Part shown: one piece after another, positions 44,368 to 56,145 of the stretch
How positions within the stretch are numbered: position 1 is the stretch's first letter
How the letters are laid out: each line of letters opens with the position of its first letter
Assembly (NCBI GenBank): GCA_000697665.1
Contig: KL197710.1
Span: 967,406-1,031,405 of the forward strand
Origin: Jaapia argillacea MUCL 33604
Taxonomy: Eukaryota > Basidiomycota > Agaricomycetes > Jaapiales > Jaapiaceae
Length of the DNA: 64,000 bases
Direction of reading: 5' to 3'
Position numbers and translations under genes: made by a program
The notes under the pieces: model-generated
Databases searched by the model: none
What the model saw: the letters and a program-made list of their open reading frames with translations, nothing else
Told to the model about the DNA's origin: nothing

Positions 44368-46395
44368 TCAGTCGCTGATGAGGAGTTCAGGCAATGGGAA
44401 CACACCTGTGCTGGGCCGACCACCATCCCCTCGACCTGCAAGACTGGTTTCCTGGTAGTGACGAGGAGTAAGAGAGGTCAGCGCAGCCTTCGTGGATTGT
44501 TCCGCATTCCCATCATCCAACAACGACAATTGCGCTAACTCGGAGCGAGGTATGATTTGTTCGGCAATGACACGGCCAATGTCCGAGCTATGGGGTCGAG
44601 GGGTTCTCTGGGTAGGATTGGTTGGACGAACTCGAGGCGTACTCTCTCCAACAGAAGCCGCCCTCGGTCGCAGAGGGGGATGTGCCAATGGTGTACGCTC
44701 TTTTCGGTCTAATTGGGATGGTGAAGTCTGTGGTCTGGGATTGTTCGCAGTGGCAGAGTGGGAGCGGGATCGGGAATGCAAGTTCCAAAGTCCTAGCTTC
44801 TTTCTATGGTAAGGAACCGGCGACGTACTCTCTTTAGGTGAGCGATAGTTTGGGGATAGCGGCGAGATAGGCAGTGGCATCCGGGGCGGCTCCATCTTCT
44901 GGACAGAAGCTTTCAACGCCACCTTCTTTCGGAAGATGTTCACCACTCCGACGTTCTTCCCCGTACAAGGACGAAGCAGACCAGGAGAGCAAGCAAAACG
45001 CAAAGGAGTCAGAGTTTTCTCGCCGGGAATAATCTTGCCCGTCCCTTCCTTCCTGCGATCCATAACCATATACTCGAACTTCCACTCGAGTTTCAGTGGA
45101 GTCACCTGGGGGTGGCGAGATGGAAGCGCCTCGGTGCCGTGGGCGGAGTAGACGCCGTTCGACTTGATACATAGTGATGCAAAGCGAGAGACATAGTCTC
45201 GCGATTCCTCCTGATTGACGGTGACGCGGCGGATGAGGGGAGGGCTATCCAGGGCGGAATGATGGAATGCAAAAGCATCCCGCTTAACGGGCAGAAAGTC
45301 GACGGACCCAACACAATCCTCATAGTCTTCTGCGACACGCCTCAGAGTAACAAGATCCTGGCTTTGATCCTTGAAGATGCGATTCTCTTGCAAGAACCGA
45401 GAGGCTGAGGGAGGCGTATATCCGGTGAGCCTGAAAGCAGGGTAGACGGGACGGAAACCTTCTTGATCGATCCAGACTTCGATGGTAATCTCTTTGAGCC
45501 AGGATAGACCGTCGGGCAAGGATGGAAATCTCGAGTCATGGTTCGCGATGGAAGTTGCAACGGTGGATGAACGAGAGAACGTCTTGCTATGGGTTAATCT
45601 CGACAAGGCCGAGCCAGAGGAACTGGAGGACCGAGACGACCGAAGGGAAGGTGAAGCGGGTCCTGGAAAGCCTCGAGGTCCACCAAAGGGATTGCGGAAA
45701 TAAGGAAGAAAAGTTTCATCCCCAGAAGAACGGGAGCCTGAGGGTACATCAGAGTCAAGGATCCGGTGACGATCGTGGCCGTTAGGATTGTGGATAGCAG
45801 AGCGTCTCTTGAGATACCGAGGATCTACTCCAGATATCCTAGAGATGGTTGACTCTTCCCTCGATAAGACCGATGGAGGTGAAGGGGCGAAAACAGCAGG
45901 AGACAATGTTGATGCAGAGTCCAACGGATACATGAGAATCTCTTGAGTATCTGCCCCGGCATCAGTCTGTAGGACCTCTTGGGGCATTCTTAGGTGACTT
46001 GTAGAGCTGCCTTCATCAAAAAACCCGTCAGGGAGGATGTGAAAGGTTGGCAACGGCATGGCGTTATTCTGAGACAAACGGCGCAGAGGAGAACCGCGAT
46101 CCATGGTGACCAGGTAGGGTAGATGTCTCCCAGTCCGAGCGCTGGCCTTTGAGGATGGAACGGTGGAATCAGGGAGGACAGCTGGAGGGGAAGGTAAAGG
46201 GCAATGCTGAGAAAACTTAGAGTTCAGTGGGGTTTCGCCACTCGACACAGCTTGCACGCCAAAGGTGTCAGCGCTGTGTATCGACTCTGAACTGCGGGTC
46301 GCGGTAAATGCATTTTGAAGGAGCCACAAGTCGTCCGCAGAGGATGGGCGGGTATGCATGCTGTAGCGCTCGCGGTCAGACGGTGTCGCGGTCAT
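44368..46395 (-). CDS. Gene X: uncharacterised Ser-rich protein, 675 aa
   Basis: No named family is recognised. It is a single long exon from ATG 46395. Residues 1-280 are Ser/Pro-rich and disordered. A folded-looking middle (about 290-520) begins LKEITIEVWIDQEGFRPVYP and includes FRLTGYTPPSASRFLQENRI and LEWKFEYMVMDRRKEGTGKI. It ends LLRPCTGKNVGVVNIFRKKV. The C-terminal ~150 residues are again basic and Ser/Pro-rich. Similar middle domains occur in other Agaricomycete hypothetical proteins as far as I recall, without function. Its first ~140 codons reappear as a damaged fragment at 51,222-51,700 because of the local tandem duplication. Confidence 0.8.
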   Translation of the reverse strand: MTATPSDRERYSMHTRPSSADDLWLLQNAFTATRSSESIHSADTFGVQAVSSGETPLNSKFSQHCPLPSPPAVLPDSTVPSSKASARTGRHLPYLVTMDRGSPLRRLSQNNAMPLPTFHILPDGFFDEGSSTSHLRMPQEVLQTDAGADTQEILMYPLDSASTLSPAVFAPSPPSVLSREESTISRISGVDPRYLKRRSAIHNPNGHDRHRILDSDVPSGSRSSGDETFLPYFRNPFGGPRGFPGPASPSLRSSRSSSSSGSALSRLTHSKTFSRSSTVATSIANHDSRFPSLPDGLSWLKEITIEVWIDQEGFRPVYPAFRLTGYTPPSASRFLQENRIFKDQSQDLVTLRRVAEDYEDCVGSVDFLPVKRDAFAFHHSALDSPPLIRRVTVNQEESRDYVSRFASLCIKSNGVYSAHGTEALPSRHPQVTPLKLEWKFEYMVMDRRKEGTGKIIPGEKTLTPLRFACSPGLLRPCTGKNVGVVNIFRKKVALKASVQKMEPPRMPLPISPLSPNYRSPKESTSPVPYHRKKLGLWNLHSRSRSHSATANNPRPQTSPSQLDRKERTPLAHPPLRPRAASVGESTPRVRPTNPTQRTPRPHSSDIGRVIAEQIIPRSELAQLSLLDDGNAEQSTKAALTSLTPRHYQETSLAGRGDGGRPSTGVFPLPELLISD

Positions 46396-46533
46396 TCGAT
46401 AAGTACAAAACCCTGGATCCGATGGATCTTACTATCCAGGTAGTTGGATGCAGCGACTCCCAGGACAGATCTAGAGGGGGTAGCAGACAAGTATTCGAAA
46501 CTGATACAGAAGTAATGTATACATTGCTATCCA

Positions 46534-49500
46534 TTAGGTTGCTTGGCGAACGTCGCCCATGATCTGAACAAGAACTCTCTGCTGCGCTCGAACCCACCTC
46601 ATAATGTGTTCTCTCTCCTTTTTCTCCGTAAGGAAGAGAGGAGCGTTTAGTGCACCTGGTAAAAAGCCATGAGTTAGTCGAGTAGATGAGAAAGTCAAGG
46701 ACAACATACCGAGATAGGCCAGGCGGATGTCATCCAAGATCCGTCCCAAATTTTTCTCCAACTTAACTTGTACATCATCGCATAGCTTTCCCCTCAGGTC
46801 GGACGCAACACCATGGACGAAACACTCGAAAAGGTGCCCACAACTCTCCCGAACGTATTGTTCGTTAGCGCTCTGTGGAACGGGATTAGGTGGATGGCTG
46901 AACAGGACGAGGTCTACCACCAACCTTCATCCTCTGATACATCCCAGGTCCAGATTCCTTACCCACTGTCTTGTAGTGCGGTTTGAGGGTCTCCTTGATC
47001 CTGGATTTGAAGGAGTGGCTAATGTCTCTGAACAAAGAATGAGTTCTATTACTCAGACGACATCTTCCATACGTGTAATCACCTTTGACGCAATGAAACA
47101 TCCTTCCTGACCTTTATTGCACGCGACACCATCTTTTCCTTCACAGAAACACTGGATAGCGCGCGCTCGATGGACTCTTGCCGATGCGGTGGGACGTCCT
47201 TCTCTAGGGAACTGTCTAGGAGCCCTGAGAGATAAGAGGAGGTGACCGGACACTGACCTAGCTCTTTCATGGCTTCTACAATAGCTCCCAGAAGATCCTG
47301 ATAAGACCCATAAACTTTAGGTATAAAAAAATCTAAACTTGTAGTATACCTCCTCGAGTTGTGTGAAGATCGCTGGGATACGCACGGTGAATACCTGGAA
47401 CCATCTACGGGCGGATCAGTTTTTAAGAATCAGCCGAAAACCCAGGACGCACTCCGGAGTGATATTGGGATAGACATGTTTAATTAGATCGCGATTGAGA
47501 TCGATAGTTCCGTGCTCTCCTTGACGTCTCATACACGCTGCGTATGCTCTCCAATGATTGGCTTTAGCGGTGTCGTTGAATACTTGCCCGCATCTGTCTC
47601 GAGCCTGGTCCGAGATTAGAAAAGGCCCGATGATGAACGCCAAGAAGACTGTACATCTATCACTTGAGGTTTGAGATGGCTGTTGACAAATTCTCCAAGT
47701 AACTGCTCAATCTCGGACATACGTCCGCGGACAATCCTTCGATTGTCCTGAGACACAATCAATATCTAATCAAGACCACCGCCACACTTACTCACCTCGC
47801 TTTGCTTCTTGAGGGTAATTTTGGCCTTTTTCTCGTAAGGTCCCAGATCACAAGGCTGCCTGCTGTCATCGTCAAAATGTTGTCGGGCTTGATCGAATAG
47901 CTCATTTGTGTCTGTGAGTACACGAGTTATGTGTCGGACATTTCTCGTCGTCCCATAGGTAACAATGTGTTCCCTCAAATCTGGAATCTGAGTCTGAAAC
48001 CGGTAGTCTTAGCTGAAGTCTGATTCAAGGAGAATCCGACATACTTCTTGCTCTTGAGCAAAGATAAGGGGTTCCCCAAACCTCTGCAACTCCAAGTAAT
48101 CATGTGTGGCAACACAAAAGATTGGGAGGCGAGGGAGACGCTGAGGAAGGTTAGCAAAGCCTACACCGAGAAGAGGTAGAGGAACGGTTACATCAATGGA
48201 TAAGGCCCCACATATCTCGCCAAGAATATGTTCGAAGCCGATGACTACGCGCTTGGATCTAATTTTCTAGAGTGGTTTCGGCGTCTGAGCCTTAAAGTGA
48301 CTGAAAGTGTAGTGATACACTTACAGCAAGTAGAGACTTCAGTTGCTTGGATTGATTTATATATTGTGGCCCCAGAGCGTCGAGTCGCACGTCAATCTGG
48401 AGATTATGGTGAGCACTTCCATGGACTGAAGGCCCGCCATACGCACACCTTCGATTTGCTTCTTGAGTGCGAGAGCAGCCTTCGATCTGGTCGTCTTCAT
48501 GGATCGAAGTTTCTTTTCGAGATTTTGTTTCTCAGCTTTGTACCGATCAACAGTTGTGACTTGCTAGGCTGAGGAGTGAGCAATTTCGAATGAAGGCACT
48601 GCGGGGGCTGCACCTCGTGGAGACCGCGTATCACATTTTCATCGCCGTAAGGCATGTATTGATCAACTTCATGGAAATCAACTGGCATCTTGATGAGAAA
48701 ATATGAGATAGTTAACTAAACAAGAATGTGGATCTTACATCGGCCATCGTGAAAACCAAGGAAAGGGAACAGTCGGCGAGTCTCCCGTCGGAGAAAAGGC
48801 GCTTGATACTGAAGGGCCAGTAAGACCAGCCAACGATTGCGGGTGCGTCTTCACTCACAGCGTCTTCAATTTCTCCAGAGCATCCTAACAGCGACCCCTT
48901 GTGAGACTCGATGAAATTGTTCAGATTTCCAAATGAAACTCACAAGGTTGTCGATTGCCCTCTTTTGCTCCACCACTTTCCGAGACTGTCATGGCGGTTT
49001 TGAGGATTCTGAGACATTCCGGTACTCACCTAAGAGAAGTGCATCAGACTTTACTAAGTACTCTGTCGCCAAGTTGTTTCTGTGAACACAACACTCGTCA
49101 CCATGTTATCCAAGGTGTACAGAGGCTCTAACCTGACAGAGTTAGCATCCCCACTTCCGGGTACATCCACCAACGTAACGCCGGTAGACAAAGCTGGAAA
49201 TTTACCAAATACTTGGATCCTGGGTGAATCTGAGAACTGATTTTCAAACGCAGAGCTCAACTAAAACCATACTTCTTCGCTAAAGACCATAACTTGGAAA
49301 GAGTTGGCCGTGGCTCTTTAAGACGAAAACATACTCTCTACCGTGGGATCCCCAGTAGTGTCGGTTCGGTTGCCGGCCATTCGGTGATATAGCTGGTATC
49401 CAGCATAAGATCAGTTTAAAGGAGGCTTCATATAAAGTACTTACCATCTTCTGCAATTCCGAGGGGTCCGGCGAACTGAGATATTCCGTCTGACCAAGGA

Positions 49501-50419
49501 CATCCTTGAAGCCTCCTTGTGACAAGATTTGATCAACATCTAATGATCTAATTGACTGTTCTGTGACACTAGAGTTCCTGAAGGTTAGTATTACGGTCGG
49601 CTTAAAACCTGAGACGCACTGGGGACAAACCTGGCAGGTACACAAAGCGTCAGCATGGGAAATCACAGAGGTTAGTGTGGGATGCTCACAGCTTTCCACC
49701 GTGCGTCCACTTCCATCAAGAATTTTCTATCTTCTTGTGACCCATCTAAGCTTTGCGAACTAGAAACATATGCTTAGTTGGAATGCATACAATCAGTTGT
49801 CAAATGCATACAAATCAGCCTGCAAAGCAAGTACTTCCTGAGATTGTGCAAAGTAAGAACAGGAAGGGCTGCTAGTCAAATGGCAGTAGTTCACCTCTTT
49901 CCATTCCTCTTCCTCTCGGAAAGTAATGATAGCCTCATAGTGCTGGATATCTTTGAAGGAAAACTCGGTGGGCACTGATGTACAAGCGCGACCCTGAGCC
50001 ACCCGCATAGTTCAGTCATGATACCGGATCAAGACGAAGGATGGATACCCACAGACGAGGATGTCGGTGCAACCGAAGCATCAAGCATTGCGTTGAGGAG
50101 GCTACTTTTGCCGCAACCAGTTTGTCCGACGATAGCGATTTGACATGGCTCTGGCAGGTTGGCTATCTCTTCCATATTCTCGTTCCATACCTTCCTTCGC
50201 TCGTCGCTCAGCGAAGCCTTTGCTTTGGATAGGAGCCCAGATAGCTCAGGAAAGGTGCTAGCCAAGCCTTTGACGCGATCAACTAGGTCGACATCATCAA
50301 TGTCGGTCAACTCGCTGGGCTGAAAGCAAATGGGATCGAGGATGGTGAGCTTAGAAATGCATGAATGGGGCAAACAATCCTCACCGCGTCAGAATGAGCA
50401 TCGGACATGGGTTCGTCCA
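46534..50419 (-). CDS. SLIP-GC-like dynamin-superfamily GTPase, copy 1
   Basis: Large multi-exon GTPase of the nuclear GTPase SLIP-GC (NUGGC) type, a family widely spread in mushroom genomes. Exon 1 starts at ATG 50419 (MDEPMSDAHSDA). Exon 2 carries CQIAIVGQTGCGKSSLLNAM (G1 P-loop). The next has GRACTSVPTEFSFKDI, where the Thr is the G2 switch. VTLVDVPGSGDANSV (G3, DxPG) lies at about 49,140-49,195, and a YLVKSDALLL G4-like motif at about 49,035-49,065. A charged helical C-terminus ends near 46,534 (KKEREHIMRWVRAQQ). There are at least twelve short introns; I did not resolve every exon, so intactness is not proven. It is the older-position partner of the copy at 51.9-55.8 kb. Confidence 0.78.
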
Positions 50420-50775
50420 TAGTTCAGGATAGAAGTCGAGAGCCTCTAGAAATCTAGCAAGGAAGGAGGAGGAGGCGGGGAAACGACGAACAAGGACGAG
50501 ATGGAAAGCCGTTTCATCTCATTAATCAGAACGAATTACAGCCCCGCGCCGCAGGCATGGATCTCAGATCCATCCGGTCCATCAAGAAGACAGTCAAAAG
50601 GCAGTAACTGTGAAAGGGAAGGTCAAACACAAGGACAAGACTGTCTTCATCTGTCTTCATCCGTTCGGCGTTCATCGAGCGGGGCTCCAAATTAGGTAAA
50701 AGATGGTCATTTGTCGACCTCAGGGTGCATGCAGAATCCAGATATTCTCTATTAGGCAAACGAACATCCGCTTGG

Positions 50776-51221
50776 TCAACTGTACACATTCGCCCGCACC
50801 TCTTTCTTCGTTACCAAAGGTCGATTCTTTAGCAGACAATGATCGCCAACAGAGTTGAATGCTCTCCATTCCTTGCCTGGAGCCCAAAGCGTCCAAGTGA
50901 GGAGTGAGGAATGCCGGGCGTTTAGGAATGGAGCACAGTAGACACGTTCCCAGTTGTCCGAGTCGACCGAGTATCGGGGCTTGTGTACGAAGGAGAAGGG
51001 GTGACCTAGGAAGTCGAGTCCACGTCGACCTAAAGCAAGGGCCATCAGAAGATTGATTTCAAGCTAAAATAGATCCACACGTAACTATAATGGGTTGGTT
51101 CTTCCTTATGAAGTCATCCAAGCCCTGCGGAACAACTCTTGTGAACAAGTCAAGGGATAAGGTAGCTACATAAATCTCTCCTTCCTGTGCGCCTGAGATG
51201 CCAATATCCCCAACCAAAGAT
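50776..51221 (-). pseudogene. ALG9 3' fragment (duplication remnant)
   Basis: The sequence closely follows the last two exons of ALG9 (56,146-56,540): PRYSVDSDNWERVYCAPFLN, HSSLLTWTLWAPGKEW and KNRPLVTKKEV are recognisable. It then skips about 540 bp of the parent gene (jump at about 51,137). It resumes with the exon-5 stretch around the HKEERF region and stops at the junction at 51,221. It lacks the whole 5' half and any promoter of its own, so it is a dead fragment. Confidence 0.88.
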
Positions 51222-51700
51222 GGCCTCGTGGGGCATCCCTGGTTGACTTGTCGAGCTTCCGCCATCAAATAACTCGTCAGGGAGGATGTTGAAGGTGGGC
51301 AACGGCACCGCATCATTCTGAGACAAACAGCAGAGAGGAGAGCCACGATCCATGGAGACTACTTAGGTAGGGCAGATGTTGCCCAGTCTCGGCGCTGGCC
51401 TTTGAGGATGGAACGTGAGCCTCGGAGGACAACCATGAGTGAGGAAGGTATGGGGCGATTTCGAGAAAACTTGGAGATCCGCTGGTTTTCGCCACTCGAC
51501 ACAACTTGCACGCCAAAAGGGTCAGCGTTGTGTATCGGCTCTGAACCGCGGGTCGCGGCAACGGCGTCGCGAAGGAGCCATGGGTCATTCACAGAGGATG
51601 GACAGGGATGCATAGCAATCAAGTTACAGTGTCGCTCGGTGGGTAGGGTTGAAGCTGGTTGAAGCCCCGACTCGGAGTAGCTGGACCGTGTCACGGTCAT
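51222..51700 (-). pseudogene. Gene X 5' fragment (duplication remnant)
   Basis: Matches the first ~140 codons of gene X (46,395-45,973). The shared pieces are MTVTRSS versus MTATPSD, WLLRDAVAATRGSEPIHNAD versus WLLQNAFTATRSSESIHSAD, and FGVQVVSSGE versus FGVQAVSSGE. The frame is then disrupted: later pieces (GSPLCCLSQNDAVPLPTFNI) are in another frame. It is followed directly by the ALG9 fragment. It is not expected to make a functional protein, though gene X's promoter may have been copied with it. Confidence 0.85.
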
Positions 51701-51863
51701 TCAACACGAAGTCTGCCACGAAGTCATGCCAGTTAGATTTCGATGCACCGACACATTACAGAGAGCAGGACAAATACACAGAAGTAATCAACAAGTAGTA
51801 GTAGGAATATACTGGTACAGAAGTAATTTATATATCGACACCCATGACTGGGAGCCAAAAGCA

Positions 51864-54800
51864 TTAGCGTCGATTCAAAGTTTCTTGAGGAAGCTCATTC
51901 AATAACTGAGCGAGAACTGTCTGCTGTTCTCTAACCCATATCATAATCTTCTCTCTCTCCTTCTTCTCCGTATGGAAGTGAGTAGCCTTTAGTGCACCTG
52001 GTAAAAAGCCATGGATTAGTGGAATAGATGAGAAAGCCAGTGGACAACGATTGGACGAACTGAGATAGGCCTGGCAAATGTCATTCAGGATCCGTTTCAA
52101 AAATTTCTCTAACTTGACTTGTACATCATCGCATAGCTTTCCCCTCAAGTCGGACGAAGCGCCTCGAACGGAGCACTCAAAAAGGTGCCCACAGCTCTCC
52201 CGAGCGTATCGTTCGTTGGCGTTCTGTATAGCGGAATGAGACGGAGGGGCTGGACAAGAAGAGGGATACTACTGACCTTCATCCTCTGGTACATCCCAGG
52301 GCCGGATTCCTTACCCACCGTCTTGTAGTGCGGTTTGAGGGTCTCCTTAATCCTCGCTTTGAATGAGTGGCTGATGTCCCTGAACAAATCATGAGTTCTA
52401 TCCCTCACACACGATGCCTGTCGTGTGTGTGCAATCACCTTTGACGCAATGAAATATCCTTTCTGATCTTCCTTGCACACCCCTTCACCTTTTCATTCGT
52501 AAATACGCTGCGAAGCGCGCGCTGGATGGAGTCTTGCCGATGGGGCGGGGCATTCTTCCCTGAGAAATTGTCTGGGAATCCTGAGGGTCGAGATTAGGTG
52601 AACGGACACTGACCTAGCTCTTTGATGGCTTCTACAATAGCTCCCATAAGATCCTGACAAACAGAATAAGCTTCAGGTATGAAGAAGGCCAAGGTGATAG
52701 TATACCTCCTCGATAAGTTGCGTTAAGATCGCTGGGATACGTTTGGTGAACACATGGAACCACCTGAGGGCGGGTCAATTTTCAGTATTTAAAGGAAAGT
52801 CTGGGACGCACTCCTCATAGATCTTGGGATAAATGTGTTTGATAAGATCATCATTGAGATCGATAGTTCCGTGCTCTCCCTGACGTCTCATACATGCTGC
52901 GTATGCTCTCCAATGGTTATCCTTAGCGATGTCGTTGAATACTTTCTTGCAGCTGTCTCGAGCCTGATCTGAGAGTTAGGAAACGCCTAACGACGAACGC
53001 CAAGGAGGCCTTACTTCTATTACTTGAGGGGTGAGATGGCTGGTGACAAAGCGTCCAATTTGCCGCTCAACCTCGGCGGTACGTTCGCGAAGCATCGTTT
53101 GACCCTCCTAGGACACAATCAATATCAAATCAAGTCGATCACCGTACTCTTACTCACCTGACCCAACTTCTTGAGGTTACGCTTGAGCGTTTTCTCGACA
53201 GATCCCAAATCGACAAGCTCCCTGCTGTTATCGTCAAAATGTTGACAGACTTGGTCGAATAGCCCATTGGTGTCAGTGAGTACACGCGTTATATGTTGGA
53301 GATTTCTCGCAGCCCCATAGGCTTCAATATGTTCCCTCAGATTTGGAATCTGAGTCTGAAACCTGTGGTCTTAGCTGAGGTCTGATTCAAGGAAAATCTC
53401 ACGTACTCCTTGCTCGTCAGTGAATATAACGGGTTCGTTAGACCTCTGCAACTCCAAGTAGTCATGTGTGCCAACGCAAAAAATTTGGAGGGGAGGGAGA
53501 TGCTGCGCAATGTTAGCAAAGCCTGGACCCAGACGAGGCAGAGAACGGGTTGGTTACATCGATGGACAAGGCACCGCATATTTCGCCAAGAATGTGTTCG
53601 AAGCCAATGACTACACGCTTAGATCTGATTTTCTAGAGCGGTTTCAGCATAGGGAGGCTTTAAGTGGAATGCTCCACTCACAGCAAGTAGGGACTTCAGC
53701 TGCTTGCATTGATGTACGTATTGTGGCACCAAGAGGTCGAGTCGTGCGTTAATCTATGGAGATACCATGATGAGGACTTCCATGCACTGCAGCTTCGCTA
53801 TACACACGTCTTTGATTCGCTTCTTGAGTTCAAGCGCAGCCTTCGTTGTGTTCTTCCTCATCGCTCGAAGCTTCTTTTCACAACTTTGCTTCTCAGCTTT
53901 GTAGCGATCAACGGTTGTGATTTGCTAGGTTGAGAAGTGAGCAATTCTGAATAAAGTCACTGCGGGGGCCTGTACCTCGTGAAGACACCGTATCGTGTTT
54001 TCGTCGCCGTAAGGTGTGTATTGATCGACTTCATGGAAATCAACCGGTGTCTTGATGAGAAAATATGAGATAGACGGCTAAAGAAGAAGGTAGATCTTAC
54101 GTCGGCCATAGTGAAGACCAAAGACAGGGAAGAGTCAGCGAGTCTCCCGTCGGAGAAAAGGCGCTTGATGCTGAATGGCCAATAAGAACAGATAATGACG
54201 GGGGTTACACCTTCACTCACAGCATCTTCAATTTCTCCAGAGCGTCCTGGCGGTGACTACTTCGTGAGTCTCGATCAGATTGTCCAGATTTTCAACTTAA
54301 ACTCACGAGGTTGTCGATTGCCCTCTTTTGCTCCACCACTTGCCGAGACTGTCAAAGCGGTATCCAGAATTCTGAGGCCTTCTTGAGCTCACCTAAGATA
54401 AGCGCATCAGACTTTACTAAGTACTCAGTCGCCACATTGTTTCTGCGAACAAAAATTGCTCGTCACCATGTTAATCAAAATGAAGCAGAGGCTCTAACCT
54501 GACAGAGTTGGCATCCCCACTTCCGGGTACATCCACCAATGTAACACCAGTAGACAAAGCCGGAAATTTACCGAACACTTGGATCCTGTGTGAGGTTGAG
54601 ATATAATCTTGATAAGTAGAGCTCGAATAAACGCCGTACTTCTTCGCTAAAGACCACGACTTGGAAAGGGTTAGTCATGGCCCTGTCAAAGGAAAACACA
54701 TGTTCTACCGAAGGATCCCCAGTAACGTCGGCTCCGTTGCCGGTCATTCGCTGGTACAACTGATGTCCACCATACAATCAGTGTAAAGGGTGCTTCAAGT

Positions 54801-55787
54801 TGAAGCACCTACCATTTTCTGCAGTTCCAATGGGTCCGATGAACTGATGTATTCCTCCTGACCAAGGATACCCTTGAGGCCTTCTTGCGACAAAATTTGA
54901 TCAACATCTAACGATTCCAGCGACTCTTCTGTGACACTGGGGGCGCTCAATGTTAGCATTATGGCGTCGGCTGAACACCCGTAACTCACTGCGGACAAAC
55001 CTAACGGGAATACAAGGCATCAGATGGGGAATCGCCGAGGTAAACGTGGGATTCTCACAGCTTTCAACCGCGCGCCCAGTTCCATTAAGGATTTGCTATC
55101 GTGTTGTGACCCATCCGAGCTTAGAGAACTAGGAATATGTGCTTAGTCGGGTGAGATATGTTCAGGGTCGAAGGCATACAAATCAGCGTGCAAAGCAAGC
55201 AATTCCTGGGATTTTGCCAAGTAAGAATGTGAAGCGCTGCGGGGTTAAAGGACAGAGGTTCACCGCTTTACATTCCTCCACATCTCGGAAATGTATGATG
55301 GCCTCAAAGTGCGGGATATCTTTGAAGGAGAACTCGGTGGGCACTGACGTACATGCACGACCCTGAGCCACTCGCATAATTCAGGCTCGATAGCAGACCA
55401 AGACAAAGGAGGGATACCCACAGAGGAAGACGCCGGCGCAACCGGAGCATCAAGAATTGCGTTCAACAAGCTGCTTTTGCCGCAACCAGTTTGTCCAACG
55501 ATGGCGATTTGACATGGCTCCGGCGGCTTGACGATCTCCTCCAGATTCTCCTTCCATATCTTCCTTCGCTCTTCGCTCAAGGAAACCTTTGGTTGGTCTA
55601 GGAGACCGAATAGCTTGGCAACGTTGTTGACAAAGTTTCTAGTGCGATCATCGAAGTCATCAACAATGGCGGTCAACTCGCTAGGCTGAAAGCAAACGCG
55701 GGGTCGGGACAGTGAGCTGAGAAACACATGAATGGTACAAACAATACTCACCGCGTCGGATTCAGTGTCGGGCATGGGTTCGTCCAT
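51864..55787 (-). CDS. SLIP-GC-like dynamin-superfamily GTPase, copy 2
   Basis: Tandem paralogue of the gene at 46.5-50.4 kb with the same exon order. It starts at ATG 55787 (MDEPMPDTESDA). The P-loop CQIAIVGQTGCGKSSLLNAI, the switch segment GRACTSVPTEFSFKDIPHFE, VTLVDVPGSGDANSV (about 54,495-54,555) and a YLVKSDALIL G4-like motif are all kept. The C-terminus (GKLCDDVQVKLEKFLKRILN ... KKEREKIMIWVREQQ) extends a few residues beyond copy 1. Changes are spread along the gene and include many conservative substitutions, suggesting selection on both copies. Not every exon was resolved by hand. Function in fungi is unknown; the human relative is nuclear. Confidence 0.78.
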
Positions 55788-56145
55788 AACTACGGCGGGT
55801 CAACGCAAAAACCGGAAGGCGAGAGAACCTCTCAAAAGGTAGCAAGAAAAGAACTGGACACAGGGAAACAGGTCAAGAGATGAATGAGAGGCCCATTTCA
55901 TCTCTTGTTCACGACGAATTACAACTCCGCGCGCCACCCCCAGGGATCTCAGATCCATCCAGCCCGATCATGACAAAAGGCAAAAGGTTCATATCTGCAA
56001 AAAGGAACAATCAAGGTGAAACGCAAGAAAACGGCTCTTTATCAGTTCGTTGGAGCGGGGCTCGAAAGATAGGCAAGGAATGGTCACTTCTCGACCTCAA
56101 GGAGCACGCAGATCTTCTCTATTAGGCAAACCAACATCTGCTTTG

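Larger units (their letters stand above)
45973..51221. repeat. Tandem segmental duplication, left unit
   Basis: The left copy runs from inside gene X (about 45,973) through GTPase 1 to a truncated ALG9 3' end (about 51,221). Start codons and stops are offset from the right copy by 5.30-5.37 kb. It has lost about 540 bp of ALG9 exons 5-6 relative to the right copy. Confidence 0.85.
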
